Assembly (NCBI GenBank): GCA_051646105.1
Contig: JBOFCO010000060.1
Span: forward strand, 1 to 12,838
Direction: 5' to 3'
Source of the DNA: JBOFCO01 sp051646105
GTDB lineage: Bacteria; Pseudomonadota; Alphaproteobacteria; Rhodobacterales; Rhodobacteraceae
DNA length: 12,838 nt
Under the pieces are notes generated by a model that was given only the letters and a program-made list of their open reading frames with translations, did no database searches and was not told the DNA's origin. Made by a program: the position numbers and the translations under genes. Below, in pieces: positions 6,667-12,838 of this stretch (positions are counted from its first letter, which is position 1; every line of letters starts with the position of its first letter).

Positions 6667-6717
6667 CCGCCCGCTCTGCCCCAACCTGCGTGCGGGCGCC
6701 ACGAAGGAGGAGCGGGG

Positions 6718-8649
6718 TTGCAGCACGGCAAGATCAGTGACGATCCCGCATCGGCGATCCTCGGGGCGCTAGACGCACTTGATCAGGGTATCGCCGTTTT
6801 TGACAGGAATTTCAGGCTGCTGGCCTGGAACGCGCCCTTTGCAGAGCGGTCTGGCTATCCTCCTGATCTGATCGTTTCCGGAGCCGGGCTGGCCGCGTTC
6901 CGACGGTTTGACGACATGGCGGGACAGGCCACGCAGGAACGGCGACACACCGCCGATCATCCGGGTCGTGACCGCGCCGGACCCGGCGGGCGTGTGATCC
7001 GCATCGCGGAAACGTCGCTTGCGGACGGCGGTCTGCTGATGACCTGCAGCGATGTCACCGAAGCCCGGCGGCAGGTGGACAGGATGCGAACCCAGCTTGA
7101 CCAGCGCACCCACGATCTGACCCTGATCGAAAAGCGGCTGAAGCTGATCGCCGACGAGGTGCCCGCCGGGATCGCGCATATCGACAGCGAAATGCGCATT
7201 CTTTACACCAACAAGCGTTTCGCCAGTGCCTATGAGCGCAAACCGGAGGACATCGTCGGCCTGAACATCGGTGACGTGCTTTATCCGCAGACGCTGGAGG
7301 AATCGAAACGCTTTTTCGAACAGGCGCGGCGCGGAGCACTGGTCGATTTCGAGATGAAGGTCGAACTGCCCGGCAACCGCTTCAAGGATATCCGCACCCT
7401 GCTGCGCCCGGAAAGTCCGTCATCGGGTGACGTGATCGCCTTTTATTTCGTGTCGATCAACGTCACGCGTTGGAAGGCGACGATGCTGGCCCTGATGCGG
7501 TCACAAAAAATGGACGCGCTGGGGCGTATGGCAAGCGGAATTTCACACGATTTCAATAACCTGCTGACTATCATCCTGGGCAATCTGGTGCCTTTGTCTG
7601 AACAGCTTGACGATCGTGAGATGGTCGAGGAATTCCTTTCCCCCGCCATCTCTGCCGCACGGCGCGGATCGTCACTGACCAGACGGTTGCTGACATTGGC
7701 GCGGCGCGAGCAACTTGATGCCGCGCCCACCGATATCGGCACGGCGATCACGGAAATCTGCGGCCTGCTGCGGTCATCGGTGCCTTCGACCCTTCGCATC
7801 AACCACGTCACGCGGGGGGACCTGCCGCGTGCCTTTGTCGACCGTGCCCAGCTTGAAATGGCGCTGCTGAACCTTGCGATGAACTCGCGCGATGCGACCG
7901 AAGGCAGCGGTGAAATCAAGGTAGAGGCCGGCCCCTACGAATTGCAGCCGGAACAGGCCGACTTGCTTCGGTTGCCTTCGGGGCGATACGTACGCATCCG
8001 CTTTTCCGACGACGGCTGTGGCATGTCGGCGGACCAGGTCGAACGCATTTTCGAACCCTTTTACACATCGAAGGCGTCGGGATACGGGAATGGCCTCGGG
8101 CTTTCGATGGTTTATGGCTTCGTAAGGCAATCGAACGGGGCGGTCTGGGTAGACAGCGAGCCGGATCGCGGCACCACCTTCAGCATCCTGCTTCCCAGCG
8201 TCGATCTGGAAGCCGTGCGTGACGGGATGGCTGACATTCCGACGCGCGAGGCAGATTCCGGCACTGCACCAGAGTGGGGCGAGGGGTCAATCCTGCTGCT
8301 GGTCGAGGATGATATCGAGGTGCGACGCACCGTCCGGCGTAAGGTGGCCTCCCTTGGTTTTCCACTGATGGAGGCAGAGGATGCCGAAGAGGCGCTTCGC
8401 CTGTTGCGCCGGGTCGAGGGCATCGGCATGATCCTGACCGACATCGACATGCCGGGTGCCATGAACGGTCTGGCACTGGCAGACCGGGTCAGACAGGAGT
8501 TTCCGGGCGTCGGTGTCGTACTGATGACCGGAAAGGCCGCATACACCGGCGGACTGGCGGGCGGTTTTCCGTTTCTACGGAAGCCGTTTGATGCAGAGGA
8601 ACTGGCGGCGGTGCTGGGGCGCGTCAGCGGCAGGGTGGGGGCAACATGA
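6718..8649 (+). CDS. Hybrid sensor histidine kinase (PAS-PAS-HisKA-HATPase-receiver)
   Basis: With 643 residues, this probably cytoplasmic sensor (no membrane segment or signal peptide) autophosphorylates on histidine. The start is TTG at 6718-6720, preceded by AAGGAGG (6704-6710); an in-frame ATG at 6655 lacks a comparable ribosome site. The order is a PAS-type domain at about 12-115 (LDQGIAVFDRNFRLLAWN), a short coiled linker, a second PAS at about 142-252 (AGIAHIDSEMRILYTNKRF), and the H-box GRMASGISHDFNNLL with His277. The ATPase domain has N-box Asn389, G1 DDGCG (431-435), F-box FEPFYTSK, and G2 GNGLGL (457-462). A C-terminal receiver covers about 524-638, with Glu530/Asp531/Asp532, phosphoacceptor Asp575, Thr604 and Lys622. 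No HPt domain is present. The last four bases overlap the regulator start (ATGA). Being divergent from the synthetase/transporter cluster, it probably senses that pathway's substrate, product or redox state (inferred). No haem or flavin ligand motif is obvious. Confidence 0.93.
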   Translation: MQHGKISDDPASAILGALDALDQGIAVFDRNFRLLAWNAPFAERSGYPPDLIVSGAGLAAFRRFDDMAGQATQERRHTADHPGRDRAGPGGRVIRIAETSLADGGLLMTCSDVTEARRQVDRMRTQLDQRTHDLTLIEKRLKLIADEVPAGIAHIDSEMRILYTNKRFASAYERKPEDIVGLNIGDVLYPQTLEESKRFFEQARRGALVDFEMKVELPGNRFKDIRTLLRPESPSSGDVIAFYFVSINVTRWKATMLALMRSQKMDALGRMASGISHDFNNLLTIILGNLVPLSEQLDDREMVEEFLSPAISAARRGSSLTRRLLTLARREQLDAAPTDIGTAITEICGLLRSSVPSTLRINHVTRGDLPRAFVDRAQLEMALLNLAMNSRDATEGSGEIKVEAGPYELQPEQADLLRLPSGRYVRIRFSDDGCGMSADQVERIFEPFYTSKASGYGNGLGLSMVYGFVRQSNGAVWVDSEPDRGTTFSILLPSVDLEAVRDGMADIPTREADSGTAPEWGEGSILLLVEDDIEVRRTVRRKVASLGFPLMEAEDAEEALRLLRRVEGIGMILTDIDMPGAMNGLALADRVRQEFPGVGVVLMTGKAAYTGGLAGGFPFLRKPFDAEELAAVLGRVSGRVGAT

Positions 8650-9386
8650 CCGAGCTTGTCTATCTGCTGGAAGATGACGCCGACATTGCAAAGCTGATTT
8701 CGCGCACGCTGACGCTGCATGGCTTTCAGGTAAGGACTTTTCGCCGTATCGGAGAATTCGAACGCGAGATGCGTCGTGAGGCCCCTGACATCTGCCTGAT
8801 CGACCTGAGCCTGCCCGATGGCGACGGGCTTTCGCTGTTCAGTCGCGGCCTGTTGCCGGAAAACGTGCCGAAGCTGATCGTGACCGGGCGCGGAAACCTG
8901 ACGGACCGCGTTGTGGGCCTGGAAATCGGGGCCGACGATTATATCGTGAAGCCGTTCGAGCCGCGCGAACTTCTGGCGCGCGTGCGCGCGGTGCTGCGGC
9001 GTGCGAACCAGATGCGCCAGGGCAGCGCCGCCCCTGTCACGACAATGCTTGCCGTGTTCGGTGACTGGACCGCCGATCTGGAGGCCTGCACGATCACCCA
9101 TGCCTCGGGCGAACTGCGCCAGCTTTCGTCATCCGAAGCCCGGCTTCTGACCTGTTTCGTCGAAAGCTCGGGCCGGGTTCTCAGCAGGTCGCAGTTGCTG
9201 GATGTCAGCGGGGCGGTCGGTGGAGGGCAGTCCGATGAACCCTTTGACCGCAGCATCGATGCGCGCATCAGCCGCCTGCGGCGCAAGCTGGATGACGATC
9301 CGCGCAACCCCGAAATCATCCGCACCGTCTATGGCGCGGGCTATGTGCTGTCGCAGAAGACGACGTGGATCGCCAAACCGGCGTGA
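8646..9386 (+). CDS. OmpR/PhoB-family response regulator
   Basis: This is a DNA-binding two-component regulator of 246 residues. The receiver domain (about 3-118) has acidic pocket Glu9/Asp10, phosphoacceptor Asp53 in CLIDLSLPDGDG, Thr80 and Lys102 in DYIVKPFEPRELL. The winged-helix domain covers about 138-236, including LSSSEARLLTCFVES, the recognition region DRSIDARISRLRRKL and the terminal wing IIRTVYGAGYVL. The start ATG overlaps the kinase stop by 4 bases, so the pair is translationally coupled and almost certainly cognate. It most likely acts on the divergent promoter region at 6537-6717 (inference from position). The stop is one base away from the stop of the convergent outer-membrane protein gene, leaving no room for a terminator between them. 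Confidence 0.94.
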   Translation: MTELVYLLEDDADIAKLISRTLTLHGFQVRTFRRIGEFEREMRREAPDICLIDLSLPDGDGLSLFSRGLLPENVPKLIVTGRGNLTDRVVGLEIGADDYIVKPFEPRELLARVRAVLRRANQMRQGSAAPVTTMLAVFGDWTADLEACTITHASGELRQLSSSEARLLTCFVESSGRVLSRSQLLDVSGAVGGGQSDEPFDRSIDARISRLRRKLDDDPRNPEIIRTVYGAGYVLSQKTTWIAKPA

Positions 9387-9387
9387 C

Positions 9388-12300
9388 TCAGAACTTGCCG
9401 ATGACGTTCAGGAACGCACCTTCCTTGCGACCCTCGATCAAGCGCAGGTCATCAGACACATCGCCCCACTGATAGCCCACACCCACCTTCATGTTGTTGC
9501 CGAAATGACGGTAGACACCGGCCAGCAGCCCGGTTTCGCGGATGTCTGCCTCGCGGTTGTTCAGCACACGCCCCTCGACCATCACATCCCAGTTGTGGAC
9601 GACATGATAATCCAGCCGCAGGATCGCCAGATCGGCAGAGTTCGGTTCGAAATCCGTGGTGCCCCGCGCGGCGACTTCGCCCAGACGCAGGCCGTATTTC
9701 CCACCGAGGGTCCATTGCTCATTCAGATCATAGTTGATGTCGAAGCTCAGGATATGGCTGCGCTGCGCCGGGCCTTCGATATCACCGTCGACATTGACCT
9801 GATCGACACCGGGCTGATCATCCAGATAGGTATACCGGAACAGCGCATTCACCCGGTCGTTGTGCGCGGGGCGATAGGCAAAGCCCAGATTGGCCTCGAT
9901 ATAGCGCCCGTCGCGGAACGAGGACTGGTCGGATTTCGAAACCAGCGCATCGGCATTGGCCAGCAGCCGCCAGTCGTCATTCACCTGATAACGCGCAAAG
10001 CCCGACACCAGCCATGTCTTGCGATCCTGCTCGTCGTTGGTCGCGTCGTCACGGCGGAATTCCAGCTTGATACCAGATTCGGTGCGCTCGCCACCCGAAT
10101 ACGTGGTGCCGACCGAAATCGCCTTGCGGTCATGGCTGCCCCCCAACCGGTTGTCGGTGGTGCCGAATTCCAGCGCCGCCTCGTGCGCCCACACGTCCGT
10201 CGGCGTGTAGCGGATTCCATAGGCGGTGGTCAGCGCCTTGGCATCGCCCGCAAGGTCATAGGTGTTTTCGCCGCGATAGGACAGGTTGTCGCTGACCCGT
10301 GACGTGCCCCCCAGAACCCAGGTTCCGCCATCGCTGCCCGAGAAACTGGAGGTTTCGTAACTGCGCAGCGGATCCATGCGGTAGCCGAAATGCAGCTCGT
10401 TTCCGGCACCATTGTCATAGGTCAGCGTTGCTTCGCCCGCGGCACCAAGAGAACCGCCCGAAATCTCCGCCTCGGCCCGAAGCCGTTCTGTAAACCGCAG
10501 GCTGCCGCCAACACCAAGCCGATGGTTGGCGGGCAGGTTTCCGGATCGGCGCAGCGTTGTCTGGCCAAAGACCCAGACGGATGTATCTTCATCCCTGTCC
10601 CAGGTCAGCCGCGCACCCAAATCAGTGCGCTGGCCGTTGTTCGCAGCACCCGCTAGCGGATCGCTGCGGTCGGTATGGGCCAGCGCCACCTCCGCCGTCA
10701 TATGGTCGTTCAGACGTCGGGCAAGCCCGATTTCGGCATCGGTCTGCCGCCGGTCGGCATCTGTGCGGAAATCCTCTGCCGCAAAGGTCAGGTCGGTCGC
10801 GGCATTCAGCGCGACAGTGCCCTCGAACCCCCATTCGACCTGGGTTTCCGCAATGTCGTAGTCCGGGGAAACGAAGCCTTCTTCCTTGCGGTCGTAATAG
10901 GCCGATACCTCGCCCTGAAGTCGCCCGCCTGTCAGTTCCGCCAGATCGGCCTGCGCCTCCAGCCGCTGGGCATCGGCGGGTTTGCCCACCACGCCGACCG
11001 AGGGCAGACCGGTATCGGGATCAAGGTCCAGCCCGCCGGTCAGCGAGAAATCGGAACCGAACCCCGGCCCCTCGCTACGGGCGTATTCAAAGGTCAGATA
11101 GGTCGCATCGGACCTGCGCCAAAGGAGGTCTGCCCCGGCAATGCTGTTGTCGGCGATGCCGGTCGTTTCCCGCTGCGCGCTGGCCCCGAAGCGCAGGCTG
11201 TCGCTGACCCAGTGCTGCGCCCGCAAACCCAGCGCATTGCCGTCAACCGATCCTGTCGTCGGTACATATTCGTACTGCGCCACAAGGTTCACATCGTAAT
11301 CGCCCAGCGGCCGGTCCACGATCACACCGCCGCCTGCCGATGATCCGAGCGGGCGTTTCAGCAGAACGATGCCCTGGAAATAGTCGATCTCGTAATCCGC
11401 TCCCGCCGTCAGCATGCGCGAGGAAACGACACGCCCCGAAACCGGATCGCGGAACTGCACCAGAATGGTTTCGGTGCCTTCCAGAACATCCTGCCGTTTC
11501 AGGAAATAGGCAGAGCCGCCAGTGCCGCGCAAAGTATCGCGCTGCACCAGCCTGTCAGGTTCAGCGGCATAGCCCGATACGTGGCTGCGGGACTCCCCAT
11601 GCGGCATGACCGCCACGGAATTATAGACGCCCTGTAACCCGTAAAGCGTGCGGTCGCTGCGGATCAATTCGGTGCCGGTCTGCACGGTCTTGAAATCGCC
11701 CCACATCAGATGGCTGCGGTCGCGTTCCACCTTCAGGTAAAACTTGCCCGATGTCGGCGCATCGTCAAACGAAACGGAATCGTCGCCAAAGGTGGCATAG
11801 ACATCATCCGGGTCGATCCGGCGCAGCACGCGGTCGGGGTTCTTGGCATCCAGTTCGCTGAACAGGTCAGCCAGTTCCCCTTCGCGTGTGTCGATCGATC
11901 CGGTGATCGTATAGCCGCGCGCGGTATGCCCCTTGGCATAGCCTGCCAGCCGCCCCAGGCTGTAACTTTCGCCACCCTTTTCCTTGCCGAATGTCAGGTC
12001 GGCCATCCCGACATAGAACACCTCGCGTTCCGGTACGTCGATGCGGCGCGACAGGCTGCCGCCGCCCTGCCCCACCGTCACCACATGCCGTCCGGGCGGC
12101 AGGATGCGCTGAACGACATAGCGGCCAGCACCATCGACCGGAATGCTTTCGCCCATCACCACGGCATCACCGCCGCCAGTGGTGCCCGTCACCGTCACCG
12201 CGCCGCCCCGGATCGGGATTGTGCGGCGGGCAGTCATGTCATCGCCTTCTCCCGCCGCGACGACCGGGCCGTCCTTCGGCTCCGTATCGAAGTCCTTCTC

Positions 12301-12838
12301 GGTGCGGTTCAGCGGCAGGCCGATGGTTTCATCATAGCGCCCCTTCGCGTCATACACGCGCAGGACATAGAACATCTCCTCCGGTCCGTCGGCCGGCATC
12401 GTCCAGTCGATCGTGCCATTCGGTGCGACCGGCAGAACGGCAACCGTGCTGCCCCTGTGCTCGGGGTCGATCACCCGCACCTCGGCCCGCGCTATATAGG
12501 CCGGATAGTTGGTCGACGCGCGGAAGCTGATGCCCTGCCCGGCGGTAAAGCTGGAGCGCATGTTCTCGGTGGAAACCGCCAGACGTGGACGTATGCCCAG
12601 GCCATCGAAGGTGACCTGAACGCCCGCCGCCTCCAGTTCCCGGTCGCTGACGCGCATGTCGCTCTGCTCGCCTGCATCGCCTGCCAATGCCGGTCGCGCA
12701 GCGGAGGACGGCGCCGGTTCCTCGACCGTCACCGCGAAACCATCCGGGCCAAGATCACCCGAAACGGCATCAAGTTCCGTGTTCGGACCCACCGGCATCA
12801 CGACAACCGACCCCGCCTCGGGCCGCTCGCAATCGGCC
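9388..12838 (-). CDS. Large outer-membrane beta-barrel protein, 5' end outside window
   Basis: I do not recognise a named gene. The frame is open to the right edge, so the start and any signal peptide are probably outside; 1149 residues are visible. An internal GTG-ATG pair at 12801-12796 lacks a convincing ribosome site. By visible residue, a linker rich in Ala, Pro and Glu (about 1-75) is followed by a beta-sandwich-like region (about 80-180). Next comes a PEGA/carboxypeptidase-regulatory-like region (about 205-285, RYVVQRILPPGRHVVTV). A conserved-looking block at roughly 290-500 includes YATFGDDSVSFDDAPTSGKF, RSHLMWGDF and RDPVSGRVVSSR. From about 530 to the end, alternating amphipathic strands with aromatic girdles form an outer-membrane barrel. 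The terminal NVIGKF ends in Phe, the usual BAM recognition signal. It could anchor or export surface material. No TonB box or plug motif is evident, and nothing links it functionally to the neighbouring operons. Confidence 0.8.
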   Translation of the reverse strand, partial: ADCERPEAGSVVVMPVGPNTELDAVSGDLGPDGFAVTVEEPAPSSAARPALAGDAGEQSDMRVSDRELEAAGVQVTFDGLGIRPRLAVSTENMRSSFTAGQGISFRASTNYPAYIARAEVRVIDPEHRGSTVAVLPVAPNGTIDWTMPADGPEEMFYVLRVYDAKGRYDETIGLPLNRTEKDFDTEPKDGPVVAAGEGDDMTARRTIPIRGGAVTVTGTTGGGDAVVMGESIPVDGAGRYVVQRILPPGRHVVTVGQGGGSLSRRIDVPEREVFYVGMADLTFGKEKGGESYSLGRLAGYAKGHTARGYTITGSIDTREGELADLFSELDAKNPDRVLRRIDPDDVYATFGDDSVSFDDAPTSGKFYLKVERDRSHLMWGDFKTVQTGTELIRSDRTLYGLQGVYNSVAVMPHGESRSHVSGYAAEPDRLVQRDTLRGTGGSAYFLKRQDVLEGTETILVQFRDPVSGRVVSSRMLTAGADYEIDYFQGIVLLKRPLGSSAGGGVIVDRPLGDYDVNLVAQYEYVPTTGSVDGNALGLRAQHWVSDSLRFGASAQRETTGIADNSIAGADLLWRRSDATYLTFEYARSEGPGFGSDFSLTGGLDLDPDTGLPSVGVVGKPADAQRLEAQADLAELTGGRLQGEVSAYYDRKEEGFVSPDYDIAETQVEWGFEGTVALNAATDLTFAAEDFRTDADRRQTDAEIGLARRLNDHMTAEVALAHTDRSDPLAGAANNGQRTDLGARLTWDRDEDTSVWVFGQTTLRRSGNLPANHRLGVGGSLRFTERLRAEAEISGGSLGAAGEATLTYDNGAGNELHFGYRMDPLRSYETSSFSGSDGGTWVLGGTSRVSDNLSYRGENTYDLAGDAKALTTAYGIRYTPTDVWAHEAALEFGTTDNRLGGSHDRKAISVGTTYSGGERTESGIKLEFRRDDATNDEQDRKTWLVSGFARYQVNDDWRLLANADALVSKSDQSSFRDGRYIEANLGFAYRPAHNDRVNALFRYTYLDDQPGVDQVNVDGDIEGPAQRSHILSFDINYDLNEQWTLGGKYGLRLGEVAARGTTDFEPNSADLAILRLDYHVVHNWDVMVEGRVLNNREADIRETGLLAGVYRHFGNNMKVGVGYQWGDVSDDLRLIEGRKEGAFLNVIGKF

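Noticed and set aside
6655..6717. N-terminal extension of the sensor kinase from the ATG at 6655
   Set aside because: No ribosome site at 6655, and the extension has low-quality sequence; TTG at 6718 has AAGGAGG at the right distance.
9202..10302. Plus-strand open frame running from the regulator end into the outer-membrane gene
   Set aside because: It overlaps the response regulator in another frame and is antisense to the barrel region. The translation lacks any domain character.
10557..11343. Two overlapping plus-strand frames inside the outer-membrane gene
   Set aside because: Arg/Pro/Ser-rich translation opposite a consistent beta-barrel sequence; no ribosome site.
12796..12801. GTG-ATG pair as the true start of the outer-membrane protein
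   Set aside because: The frame stays open through the right edge, there is no convincing ribosome site, and no signal peptide follows, as an outer-membrane protein needs. A start outside the window is more likely.

Overview
The window looks like chromosomal DNA of a GC-rich alphaproteobacterium, most likely of the Rhodobacteraceae/Paracoccus type. This rests on the strong G/C bias at third codon positions, the N-terminus of EtfB (which reads like the alphaproteobacterial form), and the general look of the ABC transporter and acyl-CoA synthetase proteins. No database search was possible.

Layout. (1) Positions 1-6536, minus strand: a six-gene cluster runs right to left as AMP-forming acyl-CoA synthetase, then livG- and livF-type ATPases, a periplasmic binding protein, and livH- and livM-type permeases. 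It leads directly into electron-transfer flavoprotein beta subunit (etfB), which is cut by the left edge. Gaps are mostly 0-25 bp, with a 4-bp livG/livF overlap. There are two exceptions. A 75-bp gap after the synthetase gene carries a terminator-like hairpin with a T5 tract. A 69-bp gap after the binding-protein gene carries a strong GC hairpin without a T tract. (2) Positions 6537-6717: a divergent control region with three short inverted repeats and overlapping candidate promoters. (3) Positions 6718-9386, plus strand: a PAS-PAS hybrid histidine kinase with a TTG start, overlapping by 4 bp an OmpR/PhoB-type response regulator. (4) Positions 9388-12838, minus strand: the 3' part of a very large outer-membrane beta-barrel protein. 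It converges on the regulator gene with one base between the stop codons, and its 5' end lies outside the window.

How the genes may work together (inference). The binding protein captures a small organic acid or similar solute, and LivHM/LivGF import it. The acyl-CoA synthetase activates it to a CoA thioester. A dehydrogenase (not in the window) would oxidise the thioester and pass electrons to ETF, whose beta subunit is encoded just behind the transporter. The divergent two-component system is the obvious candidate regulator. The substrate cannot be read from the sequence; 'branched-chain amino acid' is only the family name of the transporter.

Points worth following up are a Walker A lysine-to-arginine change in the LivF-type ATPase, the two intra-operon hairpins, the inverted repeats in the divergent region, the hybrid kinase lacking an HPt domain, and the unrecognised outer-membrane protein. 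No RNA gene, mobile element, CRISPR array or attachment site was seen.
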